From: Microbacteriaceae bacterium | Lineage (GTDB): Bacteria; Actinomycetota; Actinomycetes; Actinomycetales; Microbacteriaceae | Length of the DNA: 64,000 nucleotides | Direction of reading: 5' to 3' | Assembly (NCBI GenBank): GCA_031177985.1 | Contig: JAPSJW010000007.1 | Location: 95,346 to 159,345 of the forward strand | Translations under genes and position numbers: made by a program | In this document: positions 53,170-64,000 of the stretch, piece by piece | Layout of the letters: each line of letters begins with the position of its first letter | Position numbering within the stretch: the first letter of the stretch is position 1 | The notes under the pieces: model-generated | What the model was told of the DNA's origin: nothing | The model's database searches: none | The model's input: only the letters and a program-made list of their open reading frames with translations

Positions 53170-54078
53170 TGCCCGCGGGTGCGCGGCGGTGTAGACGTCA
53201 CGGAGCGTGTCGGCTGTGACGAGAGTGTAGATCTGCGTCGTCGCGACGGAGGCGTGACCCAGCAGCTCCTGCACGACGCGGACGTCCGCTCCTCCCGCGA
53301 GCAGGTGGGTTGCGAAAGAGTGCCGGAAGGTGTGGGGCGAGATCTCGATCCCCAGGTTCGCCCGCTCCGCCGCCGCGCGGATCAGCAGCCACGCGTTCTG
53401 ACGCGACAGCCGCTCGCCCCGCATCCCGAGGAACAGCGCAGGGGTGGCTCTCCCCTTCGCGGACAGCGCGGGCCTGACCCGCACGAGGTAGGCGTCGATG
53501 GCCGCCCGCGCGAAGCTCCCCAGCGGCACGATCCTCTGCTTGCGGCCCTTGCCGAAGAGCCGCACGACGTCGCCCTCAATCACGTCGTCGACGTTGAGCG
53601 CGACCGCCTCGGAGACCCGCGCGCCCGTCGCGTAGAGCAGTTCGAGCAGCGCCTTGTCGCGCACGCGAGCCGGGTCGTCGCCGTCGGTGGCCGCGAGCAC
53701 CGCCGCCATCTGCTCGACGGTGATGGCCTTCGGCAGTCGGCTCGCGAGCTTGGGCGGCTTCTGCTCGGAGGCGACGTCCTGCTCGACGAGACCCTCCTCG
53801 AGCAGGAAGCGGTGGAAGCCGCGCACCGACGAGAGCAGCCGAGCCGTCGAGGATGCGCTGAGCGGCGCCTCCGGCCGCGAGCGGACGTGCTGCACCAGCT
53901 CCGAGACGTGTCCGCGCTCGATCGCCAGAGCATCCGTCACACCGGCGTCCTCGAGGAACCTCAGATAGACGCCCAGATCGCGCCGGTAGGCGGCGACGGT
54001 GTTGTCGCTCCTGCCACGCTCGATCGCGAGGTGCCGCAGGTACCGGTCGACCGCGCGCTCCAGCCCGGCGGCGGGCAC
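53158..54078 (-). CDS. xerD: Tyrosine recombinase XerD
   Basis: The product has 306 residues. A SAM-like core-binding domain (1-95) is followed by the catalytic domain with [23 protein letters not shown] and [15 protein letters not shown] (catalytic Arg, His-x-x-Arg and Tyr). It resolves chromosome dimers at dif with XerC. The position matches Rv1701. The GTG at 54078 is one base after the stop of the NUDIX gene. Confidence 0.95.
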   Translation of the reverse strand: MPAAGLERAVDRYLRHLAIERGRSDNTVAAYRRDLGVYLRFLEDAGVTDALAIERGHVSELVQHVRSRPEAPLSASSTARLLSSVRGFHRFLLEEGLVEQDVASEQKPPKLASRLPKAITVEQMAAVLAATDGDDPARVRDKALLELLYATGARVSEAVALNVDDVIEGDVVRLFGKGRKQRIVPLGSFARAAIDAYLVRVRPALSAKGRATPALFLGMRGERLSRQNAWLLIRAAAERANLGIEISPHTFRHSFATHLLAGGADVRVVQELLGHASVATTQIYTLVTADTLRDVYTAAHPRARWS

Positions 54079-54079
54079 C

Positions 54080-56543
<2,464 letters not shown>

Positions 56544-56601
56544 TCAGGGCATCGCGCGCGAACGTCGTTCGCCGTCCAAACCGCGCTCAGAACGCCTGCG
56601 C

Positions 56602-56607
56602 TACCCT
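56602..56607 (+). promoter_or_regulatory. -10-like hexamer for the lipoprotein gene
   Basis: TACCCT, six bases before the ATG at 56614. Confidence 0.5.
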
Positions 56608-56613
56608 CTCCGC

Positions 56614-57045
56614 ATGAGGACCTGTCGGCTGTGGCCGGTGGCGCTCGCCCTGCCTGTACTGGTGCTGAGCGGTTGCGGCGGCCTGGGTCAGCCGGTCTCC
56701 CTGGCGCGCGACAGCTACGACGGTATTCCGAAGCAGCTCGGGACGAACCTCGAGAGCTTCGGCGAACCGGCCGCCGTCTGGCTCGACGCGGAGCAGGAGG
56801 CCTTCGCGGTCGTGCTCTACGGCAGTTCGAGCTGCCCCTCGACGCCGGTCGAGCTCACGGTGGTCGACGAGCAGCTCATAGAGCTCCGGCTCGCGCGGAG
56901 CCAGCAGGACCCATGTACGGCCGACATCGCCGCGAGAACGCATGAGTTCGGCACGCCGAGCGGAGTCGGCGACGAGGTCAGCCTGGAGCTCGTGTTCGAG
57001 GAGGGCGATCCCTACCGCATTCCCATCCAGCCGCCCCAGGGCTGA
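56614..57045 (+). CDS. Small lipoprotein of unknown function
   Basis: The product has 143 residues. The signal peptide ends in the lipobox VLSGC (Cys21). The mature part has a beta-rich domain with SSCPSTPVELTVVD and CTADIAARTHEF, where two cysteines may pair. No family recognised. It is convergent with recN and takes the place where mycobacteria have Rv1697-Rv1698. Confidence 0.75.
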   Translation: MRTCRLWPVALALPVLVLSGCGGLGQPVSLARDSYDGIPKQLGTNLESFGEPAAVWLDAEQEAFAVVLYGSSSCPSTPVELTVVDEQLIELRLARSQQDPCTADIAARTHEFGTPSGVGDEVSLELVFEEGDPYRIPIQPPQG

Positions 57046-57049
57046 GCGC

Positions 57050-58741
57050 TCAGGACGCAGTCGCCAGCTCCAGCAGCTCCTTCGCGTGGGCGAGTCCGCT
57101 CTCGCTGTCGGGGAGCCCGCTGAGGAGGCGCGCCATCTCCGAGACGCGCTCGTCGCCCGAGAGTTGAGCGACGCGGCTCACCGTCACGGCGTCGTCGGCG
57201 TCCTTCAGCACCCGCAGATGGTTGGTGGCGAAGGCAGCGACCTGTGCGAGGTGGGTGACGACGATCACCTGGGAGGTCTCGGCGAGCCTGGCCAGGCGAC
57301 GACCGACCTCGATGGCGGAAGCACCTCCGATGCCGGCGTCGATCTCGTCGAAGATGAAGGTCGGGACGGGGTCGACGCCCGCGATGACGACCTCGAGCGC
57401 GAGCATCACGCGGGACAGCTCACCTCCCGATGCCCCCTTCGAGATCGCTCGAGGGTCGGCTCCCGGATGCGGCTGCAGCAGGATCGAGACCTGGTCCCGC
57501 CCGGCGAGGGTGTGCTCGTCGCGCGCCTCGACCTCGACGACGACCCTGGCGTTGCCCATCGCGAGCGCGCCGAGCTCCGCGGTTACCTGCGATGAGAGGC
57601 GCTCCGCTGCCCCGGTGCGGATGTCGGTCAGTCGTTCGGCCAGCTGCAGCACGCGGTCGCGGTCGGCGTCGACCTGCTCGCGAAGCTGCTGGATCCGGTC
57701 CTCGTCGTTGTCGAGCTCGAGCAGGCGCGCACTGCCCGAGTCGAGCCGGTCGACGACGTCGTCGAGAGTCGGGCCGTACTTGCGGACGAGGGTGGCGAGC
57801 ACCGCACGACGCTCCTGCACGGACTCGAGTTCTCTCGCGCTGTCGGCGTCGATCGAGGCCAGGTAGCTCGAGAGGTCCGTCGCCGTCTCCGAGATCGCAT
57901 AGGACGCCTCGGCGAGGGCGGCGGAGATCGGATGCAGCGCAGCGTCGTGGGCGGACACCCGGTCGAGCTGCCGACGCGCCTCATCGAGCAGCGTAAGCAC
58001 GTCGGCTGCACCCTCGAGGCTCTCGGAGCTCAGAGCCTCGTGTGCGGTGGCCGCGGCGAGCCGGAGATCTTCGAGGTTGCTGAGCCGGTCTGCCCGCTCG
58101 GACAGTTCGACATCCTCGCCACGCTGGGGGGCCGCGGCCTCGATCTCCTCGAGAGCTAGCCGGAGGTCCTCCGCCTCCCTGGCGCGCAGGTCGCGCTCGG
58201 CGACGAGCACGTCGAGGTCGCCCTGGGCCTGCTGCCAGCGGCGGAACACCTCCTGGTAGTCGGCGAGCACCGTGGCGAGCTCGGCGCCGGCGAACCGGTC
58301 GAGCGCCTGCCGTTGCGCGGAGGCCGAGCGCAGCCGCACCTGGTCGGACTGGCCGTGCACGACCACGAGCTGCTCCCCTAGCTCGCCCAGCACGCCGACG
58401 GGTGCCGAGCGTCCACCGACGGTCGCCCGGCTTCGGCCTTCGGCCGAGAGCGAGCGCGACAGGATCAGCTCGTCGCCGTCGAGGTCACCGCCTGCGTCGC
58501 GCACGCGCTCGGCGATCGGGCCGTCGGGATCGACAATCCACCGCCCCTCGACCACCGCCTGCTGCGCTCCGCGTCGCACGGCCCCCGAGTCGGCGCGGGA
58601 TCCGAGCACCAGCCCGAGCGCCGTGACGACCATCGTCTTTCCAGCGCCGGTCTCGCCGGTGAGCGCGGTGAAGCCGGGCCCGAGCGGAAGGGTGGCGTCG
58701 CCGATGACACCCAGATCGCGGATGGAGATCTCCTCGATCAC
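57050..58741 (-). CDS. recN: DNA repair protein RecN
   Basis: The product has 563 residues, an SMC-like ATPase. N-terminal Walker A is GETGAGKTMVVTA; a long coiled coil with charged heptads (about 150-370) follows; the C-terminal half has GASGGELSRVMLAL and FDEIDAGIGG. It gathers and protects double-strand-break ends. The GTG overlaps the nadK stop (GTGA). Confidence 0.96.
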   Translation of the reverse strand: MIEEISIRDLGVIGDATLPLGPGFTALTGETGAGKTMVVTALGLVLGSRADSGAVRRGAQQAVVEGRWIVDPDGPIAERVRDAGGDLDGDELILSRSLSAEGRSRATVGGRSAPVGVLGELGEQLVVVHGQSDQVRLRSASAQRQALDRFAGAELATVLADYQEVFRRWQQAQGDLDVLVAERDLRAREAEDLRLALEEIEAAAPQRGEDVELSERADRLSNLEDLRLAAATAHEALSSESLEGAADVLTLLDEARRQLDRVSAHDAALHPISAALAEASYAISETATDLSSYLASIDADSARELESVQERRAVLATLVRKYGPTLDDVVDRLDSGSARLLELDNDEDRIQQLREQVDADRDRVLQLAERLTDIRTGAAERLSSQVTAELGALAMGNARVVVEVEARDEHTLAGRDQVSILLQPHPGADPRAISKGASGGELSRVMLALEVVIAGVDPVPTFIFDEIDAGIGGASAIEVGRRLARLAETSQVIVVTHLAQVAAFATNHLRVLKDADDAVTVSRVAQLSGDERVSEMARLLSGLPDSESGLAHAKELLELATAS

Positions 58742-59709
58742 GACCGGGCCCCCTCCTCCTCGCCGGGCCCGCGCCAGCCGGTGACCGGCAGCTGGAACTT
58801 GCGCACCAGCCGATCGGTGAAGGGTCCGTGCGTGACACGGGCCAGTCGCACGGGGATCGGCGAGCGTCGCACGACCACCCGCGCCCCGCGAGGCAGATCG
58901 AAGGCGCGTCGCCCGTCGCACCAGAGCACACCCGTGCCCTGAGTGCGGTCGAGCACCTCGACCGCCAGCGAGGAGTCGGGGCTGACGACGAGCGGTCGCG
59001 CGAAGAGCGCGTGCGCGCTGAGCGGCACGAGGGTGAGCGCGTCGAGGGTGGGCCAGAGGATCGGCCCGCCAGCGGAGAAGGAGTATGCGGTGCTGCCGGT
59101 CGGGGTGCCCATGACGACCCCGTCGCAGCCGAACGACGACAGCGGACGCCCGTCGACCTCGATGACGACCTCGAGCATCCGCTCTCGGCTCGCCTTCTCG
59201 ACCGTCGCCTCGTTGAGCGCCCAGCTCTCGTAGACGACCTGACTGTCGATCTTCACCCGAACAGACAGGGTCATGCGCTCTTCGACGAGGTAGTCGCGCG
59301 CGAGCACCTTGGCGATCGTGTCGTCGAGGTCCTCGCGCTCGCTCTCGGCCAGGAAGCCGACGTGCCCGAGGTTCACGCCGAGCAGCGGCGCGGAGACGCC
59401 GCGCGTCAGCTCGGCGGCGCGCAGGATCGTGCCGTCGCCTCCGAGCACGATCGTGAGCTCGAGGTCGCCCACCTCGATGCCGTCACCGAGGATCGCTAGA
59501 GGACTGAGCGTCGCATCCGCCGCCATCAGGTCGGCGAACTCGTCGGCCGAGACGACCGGGGTCAGTCCCGCGTCGATGAGGCTTCGACAGACGGAGACAC
59601 CCGCTTCGAGTGACTCGGTGCGCCCGGTGTGCGCGACGACGAGGATGTGCCGATCACCTGCCACGCCACGACCTCTCTGCCTCAGGTTGTCCGCGTCGCC
59701 GACGCTCAT
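58738..59709 (-). CDS. nadK: NAD kinase
   Basis: The product has 323 residues. The diagnostic VLGGDGTILRA, NLGHVGFLAE and GTPTGSTAYSFSAGGP motifs are present. It makes NADP from NAD. The ATG overlaps the tlyA stop (ATGA). The 35-residue N-terminal tail is long but follows the ATG that the overlap favours. Confidence 0.95.
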   Translation of the reverse strand: MSVGDADNLRQRGRGVAGDRHILVVAHTGRTESLEAGVSVCRSLIDAGLTPVVSADEFADLMAADATLSPLAILGDGIEVGDLELTIVLGGDGTILRAAELTRGVSAPLLGVNLGHVGFLAESEREDLDDTIAKVLARDYLVEERMTLSVRVKIDSQVVYESWALNEATVEKASRERMLEVVIEVDGRPLSSFGCDGVVMGTPTGSTAYSFSAGGPILWPTLDALTLVPLSAHALFARPLVVSPDSSLAVEVLDRTQGTGVLWCDGRRAFDLPRGARVVVRRSPIPVRLARVTHGPFTDRLVRKFQLPVTGWRGPGEEEGARS

Positions 59710-60497
59710 GCGAGTTCGGCGATGCGCCCGCTCCATTCTGACGGATCGCTCCCCCGGGATGCTCCCAAGCGCACCAGGAACTCCGAATTGCCGTGAGTTC
59801 CCGGTATTGGGGACGGAAGGATGCCCGCCGTGCGCCAGCCGAGATCCCACGCCGCCCAGAGCACGCCGCTCAGCGCATCCGCTCGGAGTGCCGCGTCCTT
59901 GACGATGCCTTCCCTCACACCCTGGCGCCCCACTTCGAACTGCGGCTTCACAAGCAGCACCACGTCGGCGTCGTGCGCGCTGCGCGCGAGCGGAGGCAGC
60001 ACGAGGGTGAGGGATATGAAGGACAGATCCCCCACGATGAGTGACGGAGGCTCGACCCGCCCGCTCAGGGAGGCGAGCGCCTCGGGCGTGAGGTCACGCA
60101 CGTTGAAGCCCTCGACGACGGTCACCCTGGAGTCCGTCGCGATCGAGGGATGCAGCTGCCCATGCCCGACGTCGAGCGCGACCACGGATGCGGCTCCACG
60201 CTCGAGCAGCACCTGCGTGAATCCGCCCGTCGAGGCGCCCACGTCGAGGGCATGCACCCCCTCGACGGCGACACCGAAGCCGTCGAGGGCCGCGACCAGC
60301 TTGTAGGCCGCGCGGCTGACGAAGCCGTCGGATGCGGCGACCTCGAGCACTGCTCCGTCCCGCACGCGCTGAGACGGCTTCACCACCGGCGAGCCGTCGA
60401 CCGTCACGAGTCCGTCGGCGATCAGGCGAGCAGCGTGCGTGCGGGATCTCGCGAGACCGCGCGCCGCGAGTTCTGCGTCCAGCCGGCCGTCAGGCAT
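59706..60497 (-). CDS. tlyA: TlyA-family rRNA 2'-O-methyltransferase
   Basis: The product has 263 residues. An N-terminal S4 domain (RLDAELAARGLARSRTHAAR; about 4-60) is followed by an FtsJ-like methyltransferase (DVGASTGGFTQVLLERGA). Mycobacterial TlyA methylates 16S C1409 and 23S C1920 and sets capreomycin sensitivity; here the same is inferred. The ATG is eight bases inside the small upstream gene. No hemolytic role is implied. Confidence 0.94.
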   Translation of the reverse strand: MPDGRLDAELAARGLARSRTHAARLIADGLVTVDGSPVVKPSQRVRDGAVLEVAASDGFVSRAAYKLVAALDGFGVAVEGVHALDVGASTGGFTQVLLERGAASVVALDVGHGQLHPSIATDSRVTVVEGFNVRDLTPEALASLSGRVEPPSLIVGDLSFISLTLVLPPLARSAHDADVVLLVKPQFEVGRQGVREGIVKDAALRADALSGVLWAAWDLGWRTAGILPSPIPGTHGNSEFLVRLGASRGSDPSEWSGRIAELA

Positions 60498-60651
60498 GGA
60501 GGTGCGAGTCGCCGCCCTCGAGCACGTTCTTGAGCTCCTCGTGCACGGCCGCATACGCCGAAGCCCTCGTGTCGATCGGCTGATCCTCGATGAGGCGCAG
60601 TCGGGACACGAGGGCTTCGGTCTGCTCGTCGTGGGTGTCCGGATGCGTCAT
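60490..60651 (-). CDS. Small conserved protein before tlyA (Rv1693-like), 53 aa
   Basis: MTHPDTHDEQTEALVSRLRL begins a 53-residue acidic, helical protein (ASAYAAVHEELKNVLEGGDS). It fills the place of Rv1693 between the HAD phosphatase side and tlyA, has the leaderless hexamer TAGTCT six bases before the ATG, and overlaps tlyA by eight bases. It is therefore the likely first gene of the tlyA-nadK-recN operon. Function unknown. Confidence 0.75.
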   Translation of the reverse strand: MTHPDTHDEQTEALVSRLRLIEDQPIDTRASAYAAVHEELKNVLEGGDSHLHA

Positions 60652-60657
60652 GCCGCC

Positions 60658-60663
60658 AGACTA
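60658..60663 (-). promoter_or_regulatory. -10-like hexamer for the small gene-tlyA-nadK-recN operon
   Basis: TAGTCT on the minus strand, six bases before the ATG at 60651. Confidence 0.5.
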
Positions 60664-60673
60664 CCCGCGGGGG

Positions 60674-61960
60674 TCAGGAGCGTGCGCGCTCCTGGCGACG
60701 CGCCGCGAGCAGGGCGAGCCCGGCGAGCAGCGCAGCTGCGGCCGCACCGAATCCGAATGTCGCCTCGGCTCCGGTCGCTGCGAGTTCGGGCTCCTCGGCC
60801 TCAGGCGTGGGAGCAGGCGGCGGCGTGACAGTGCCTCCGCCGAGCACGGGCGGGGTGAGCGTGAACTCGCCGTCCACGACGCCGAACACGTATCGGCCGG
60901 CGACATCCGAGTTGAGCGAGTTGGCGATCAATGCGCTCTCTCCGTCATCGAGAAGCTCCTGACCGGGCGTCGGGAACTGGCCCTCTGCGCACTCCGGACC
61001 GAAGAGGTCGATGAAGGTGCTCGTCTGAGCCGAGTCGACTGCTCCGGCGCCGATGGAGACGTAGGGGTTGCGGTCTCCCGGAGCGTCTTCGGTGCCGAAG
61101 GCTGCGGCGCACGCGTCACTGTAGGCGTACTCGACGTCGATCAGAAGCTTGCCGAAGCTGGCGTCTTCCCCGTCGAACTGCACGTCGTCGTAGTTGTACA
61201 CGACGACCGTGTTCCCGTCTCCGGCATCGACGAGCAGGATCTGGTGGGTGACGAAGAACGTCTCCTCCTCCTGCTCGACGTTGTAGTCGGGGTTGTGGTA
61301 CCACGTTGCCGCCAGCGCCGGGCGACCCTCGTAGGTCGTCGTTCCCCAGAAGACGCTGGAGCAGTACGCCGATCCTTCGAACTCGAAGAACGCCGCGCCG
61401 AACGTGCAGCCGTCCTCGATCCCATCGGCGTCGGTGTCCACCGGCTCGATGTCGACCGGGTTCTGATCGGTGGCGAACGAGTCGAAGATCGCGTAGGCCC
61501 CGGCTTCCTCAGTGAACTCCGGTGCGCTGTACTCACCCGGGAGCGCGTCGTAGATCCAGCACCAGTCGTCGGGCTCAGTGACACCGAGCTCCGAGTTGAA
61601 GAGACAGAGAGCACCGTTCGAGTTCACGAGGAAGGTGTCGTACACCGTGCCGCCGATCGTGACGTCGAAGTCCAGAGGGATCCCGGTCGCGATGGGCTCG
61701 AAGTCGCCGAGATCGTTCGCCGGGACGCCGCTGGCGTCGAGGCCCCAGAAGTCGTCGTCGCTGGTGAGGGACGTGTAGACGAACTGCGGCGTCGCATCAG
61801 GTCCGTAGGTGAGCTCGGAGCCGATGGGGCTGCCGTCGGCGTTGAACAGCACGGCGCCCTCGCCCGGCTCGGCTGCGGAGGCGGGGAGGGCGCTGGATGC
61901 GAGTAGTGCCGCGGAAGCGGCGGCGATACAGGCGGCCGTCAGGAATCGGCGCTGGGGCAT
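60674..61960 (-). CDS. Cell-wall-anchored NIDO-like surface protein with LAATG sorting signal
   Basis: The product has 428 residues. A Sec signal peptide (1-29, ending ASAAEP) leads to a nidogen-like (NIDO) domain: FLVNSNGALCLFN, SSVFWGTTTYEGRPALAATW, NTVVVYNYDDVQFD. A Pro/Thr linker (TPPPAPTPEAEEP) precedes LAATG (393-397), a hydrophobic segment and RRQERARS, the layout of a class E sortase (LAxTG) substrate. No sortase gene is in the window. AGGAG lies eight bases before the ATG. Ligand unknown. Confidence 0.88.
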   Translation of the reverse strand: MPQRRFLTAACIAAASAALLASSALPASAAEPGEGAVLFNADGSPIGSELTYGPDATPQFVYTSLTSDDDFWGLDASGVPANDLGDFEPIATGIPLDFDVTIGGTVYDTFLVNSNGALCLFNSELGVTEPDDWCWIYDALPGEYSAPEFTEEAGAYAIFDSFATDQNPVDIEPVDTDADGIEDGCTFGAAFFEFEGSAYCSSVFWGTTTYEGRPALAATWYHNPDYNVEQEEETFFVTHQILLVDAGDGNTVVVYNYDDVQFDGEDASFGKLLIDVEYAYSDACAAAFGTEDAPGDRNPYVSIGAGAVDSAQTSTFIDLFGPECAEGQFPTPGQELLDDGESALIANSLNSDVAGRYVFGVVDGEFTLTPPVLGGGTVTPPPAPTPEAEEPELAATGAEATFGFGAAAAALLAGLALLAARRQERARS

Positions 61961-62049
61961 GAATGGGCTCCTAAGAGAATGAGGGGACGCCTCGACCTTA
62001 GTGTTTGCCGTGAATTTCTCACCCCCGGGATTTGACCCCATTCCGAGGG

Positions 62050-63060
62050 TCACGCCCAGTCGTACAGCTCCTCGGGCACGACGAGACCGAAGATCTGCAG
62101 GCCCGACTGCCAGATGGCGGCCGCGCCCGCACGCAGGAGGTCGACCGGGTCGTCGCCGGAACGCTCCACTTTCAGCACGTTCTTCCGGCGGCTGACCACG
62201 GCACCCCGCACGGTCACGATGGCCCCATCATCCTCGGGCGTCACGTCGATCAGCGGATACGGCGACTCGATCTCGCGCAGGTCGCGCAGGATGAAGTCGG
62301 GCCTCGAGTCCTTATCTGCCGCGAGCACCTGCTTCGGTCCGTCGATGCCGGTGAGCACGAGCGCCGATGGGATGCCTGCGCGGTTGGCTCCGAGGATGTC
62401 GGTGTCGAGACGGTCGCCGACGAACAGCGGAGCTGCAGCGCCGAACCGGTCGACGGATGCCTCGAAGATGGCGACCTCGGGCTTGCCCGCAACGACGGGA
62501 AGCCGCCCGACGGCGGTGTGCACGGCCGAGACGAGGGTGCCGTTGCCGGGCGCCGTTCCACGCTCGACCGGGATCGTCCAGTCGGTGTTCGTGGCGATCC
62601 AGTGCACATTTTCCCCGCCGCCCTGAAGGGCGAAGCACGCTTCGGCGAGATCGGTCCATGCGACGTGCGGGGCGAAACCCTGCACGACGGCGGCCGGACC
62701 GTCGTCGGCGCTCGCCACGAGGCGGAAGCCGGCCTTCTCGACCTCGCTCGTCAGCCCGTCGCCGCCGACCACGAGCACCGGTGATCCGGGTGCGACGCGG
62801 TCGATGAGGAGGCGCATGGCGGCCTGCGGACTCGTGACCACGTCATCCGCCTCGGCGTGCAGCCCGAAGCCGCGCAGCTGCTCGGCGACGGTCTCGGCCC
62901 TTCGCGAGGCGTTGTTGGTGAGGTAACCGACGCGCACGGCCAGGCTGTTGATGCTGTCGACCGCGTGCGGGATCGCGAGGCTGCCCTTGTAGACGACGCC
63001 GTCGAGATCGAAGAGCACGGCGTCACGGCCGGCTACCGGAGCGTCAGTCGTCGGCGCCAT
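62050..63060 (-). CDS. HAD-IIA family phosphatase (Rv1692-like)
   Basis: The product has 336 residues. DLDGVVYKGSL has the nucleophile aspartate, with YLTNNASR (motif II) and FVGDRLDTDILGANRAG (motif IV). The ortholog by position, Rv1692, is reported as a glycerol-3-phosphate phosphatase used in lipid recycling; the same substrate is inferred. The C-terminal 80 residues are extra. It overlaps the upstream gene by 17 bases. Confidence 0.92.
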   Translation of the reverse strand: MAPTTDAPVAGRDAVLFDLDGVVYKGSLAIPHAVDSINSLAVRVGYLTNNASRRAETVAEQLRGFGLHAEADDVVTSPQAAMRLLIDRVAPGSPVLVVGGDGLTSEVEKAGFRLVASADDGPAAVVQGFAPHVAWTDLAEACFALQGGGENVHWIATNTDWTIPVERGTAPGNGTLVSAVHTAVGRLPVVAGKPEVAIFEASVDRFGAAAPLFVGDRLDTDILGANRAGIPSALVLTGIDGPKQVLAADKDSRPDFILRDLREIESPYPLIDVTPEDDGAIVTVRGAVVSRRKNVLKVERSGDDPVDLLRAGAAAIWQSGLQIFGLVVPEELYDWA

Positions 63061-64000
63061 CCGGCTCCTCCTCCACCACGACAACCGTCTCGCCTCCCTC
63101 TTCCTCATCGTCGCCGCCGAGGGCTGCTCGCGCCCGGTCGGCTCGGTCGAACCACGCCTTCGCGTCTTCGGCACGATCCAGCTCCTCGAGCACCGTCGCG
63201 TAGGCGTCGAACAGGCCGGGGCTCCAGGAGAACGCCCTATTCGGGTCGAGCTCCGGGATCTCGAGCTCGCCCAGAGCGAGCTCCTTCTGACCGAGATCGA
63301 GACGCGCGCCGGACATCGCGATCGCGAGCTCCACACGCACGGGAACGGCAAGCTCCGCGCGGGGAACCGAGCGTCCCAGCTCGAGCGCACGCTCCGGACG
63401 GCCCATGCCACGCTCGCTGTCGACCATCATGGGCAGCTGGTCGTTGCTGCCGGAGATGCGGCGGTACGTGCGCAGCTCACGGAGGGCAAGGGCGAAGTCT
63501 CCCGTCGCGTAGGCCGTGATCGCAAGCGCTTCGCGGACGACGGCCACGCGTCCGGCGCGGTTCGCCGCAGCGAGGGCGTGCTTGTGCGCAGCTTCGGCGT
63601 CTTCCTCGATGAGGCGCCCGGCCATCACGAGGTGCTTCGCCACCTCCTCCGCGTTCTCCTTGGAGAGGGTGCGCAGCTGCGCGCGAGCCTGCTTGTCGAG
63701 CTGAGCGGGCTGCACGTCCTCGGGGATCGGCGGCTCCTCGCGGCGCGGTCGCTCTTCGTCGCGGTAGCGGTCATCGGACCGGTCGCGGCCCGTACCGCCC
63801 CTCGAGGGGAAGCCGCCGGTGCGCGGCTGCGGATCACGTGAAGCGCCCCGGCGATCGGCGCCCGGGCGACCGGCACCACCCTCACGAGGACGGAACGGAC
63901 GATCACCACCACCCTCACGAGGACGGAACGGACGATCACCACCACCCTCACGAGGACGGAACGGACGATCACCACCACCCTCACGAGGACGGAACGGACG
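63044..64000 (-). CDS. TPR-like repeat protein with 11-residue Arg/Gly tandem repeats (N-terminus beyond window)
   Basis: The visible 318 codons stay open to the right edge. The distal part is a tandem of RPFRPREGGGD units, then an Arg/Asp/Gly-rich linker. The last ~225 residues are helical, TPR-like (LRTLSKENAEEVAKHLVMAG, DFALALRELRTYRRISG), with an acidic end (DDEEEGG). Position matches Rv1691. The RGG-like part suggests RNA or ribosome binding. An internal GTG at 63715 is possible but would exclude the in-frame repeats. Confidence 0.8.
   Translation of the reverse strand, partial: RPFRPREGGGDRPFRPREGGGDRPFRPREGGGDRPFRPREGGAGRPGADRRGASRDPQPRTGGFPSRGGTGRDRSDDRYRDEERPRREEPPIPEDVQPAQLDKQARAQLRTLSKENAEEVAKHLVMAGRLIEEDAEAAHKHALAAANRAGRVAVVREALAITAYATGDFALALRELRTYRRISGSNDQLPMMVDSERGMGRPERALELGRSVPRAELAVPVRVELAIAMSGARLDLGQKELALGELEIPELDPNRAFSWSPGLFDAYATVLEELDRAEDAKAWFDRADRARAALGGDDEEEGGETVVVVEEEPDGADD
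63881..64000. repeat. 33-bp tandem repeat inside the TPR-like gene
   Basis: Units starting at 63881, 63914, 63947 and 63980 are identical in their overlapping parts (3.6 copies before the edge). Each encodes 11 residues, so the frame is kept. Confidence 0.95.

Noticed and set aside
59706..60497. TlyA as a hemolysin
   Set aside because: The S4 plus FtsJ-like architecture shows an rRNA methyltransferase; the hemolysin name is historical.

Overview
The window is high-GC DNA (visibly about 70 % G+C) from an actinobacterium, most probably a member of the Microbacteriaceae. The strongest argument is gene order. From about 42 kb to the right edge the genes follow the Mycobacterium tuberculosis block Rv1713-Rv1691 almost item by item: der, cmk, tyrA, rluB, scpB, scpA, parA, (insert), xerD, NUDIX, pyrG, recN, nadK, tlyA, an Rv1693-like small gene, a HAD-IIA phosphatase and an Rv1691-like repeat protein. 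From 5.2 to 7.7 kb the order MerR, FtsR, GarA, CDP-alcohol phosphatidyltransferase matches Rv1830, Rv1828, Rv1827 and Rv1822. I cannot assign a genus without database searches. I saw no insertion sequence, prophage, CRISPR array or rRNA. One tRNA (Pro, anticodon GGG) is present.

Layout. 0-5 kb: the 5' part of a MinD/ParA-like ATPase, pyruvate carboxylase and a divergent orphan ParA. 5-8 kb: two MerR regulators, a GarA/OdhI FHA protein and a phosphatidyltransferase. 8-12 kb: a repeat protein and a degenerate CPBP protease, then a co-directional run of an Hsp15-like S4 protein, a phosphoribosyltransferase, a small acidic protein, an eRF1/Vms1-like protein and a DUF6098-like protein. 12-24 kb: mostly accessory metabolic, membrane and regulatory genes, including an MpaB oxygenase, a glycosyltransferase, a Met/Cys-rich copper-type protein, two MFS exporters and a WYL regulator. 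24-30 kb: DNA repair (Mug-type and HhH-GPD glycosylases), YchJ, RNase HI, an LLM oxidoreductase and RlmN. 31-34 kb: a carbohydrate ABC importer lacking its ATPase. 34-38 kb: a zinc-ribbon SDR and MetP/MetS. 38-42 kb: tRNA-Pro, then a TetR-controlled SDR/CoA-transferase operon and pyroglutamyl peptidase. 42-64 kb: the conserved cell-cycle, DNA-repair and nucleotide block, interrupted at 48.6-53.0 kb by a two-component system and a divergent ABC transporter.

How genes work together. Many adjacent genes overlap by 1-4 bases (ATGA, GTGA, TGATG), so translational coupling is widespread: tlyA-nadK-recN, tyrA-cmk, metP-metS, the sugar permeases, kinase-regulator, baeRF-DUF6098. At least 23 genes have a -10-like hexamer (TAnnnT or close) 5-7 bases before the start codon and no ribosome-binding site, which points to leaderless mRNA as a major mode here. 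I used this signal to choose several starts and list each site.

Most noteworthy: (i) a possible ribosome-quality-control cluster at 9.1-11.9 kb; (ii) three 36-bp-spaced palindromic repeats upstream of pyrG; (iii) tandem 14-bp sites 21 bp apart between the sensor kinase and the ABC transporter; (iv) a 46-bp exact duplication of the xerD 3' end with its terminator; (v) a flavin oxidoreductase that seems to start at CTG in a CTGA overlap; (vi) a 40-Met/12-Cys copper-binding-type protein.
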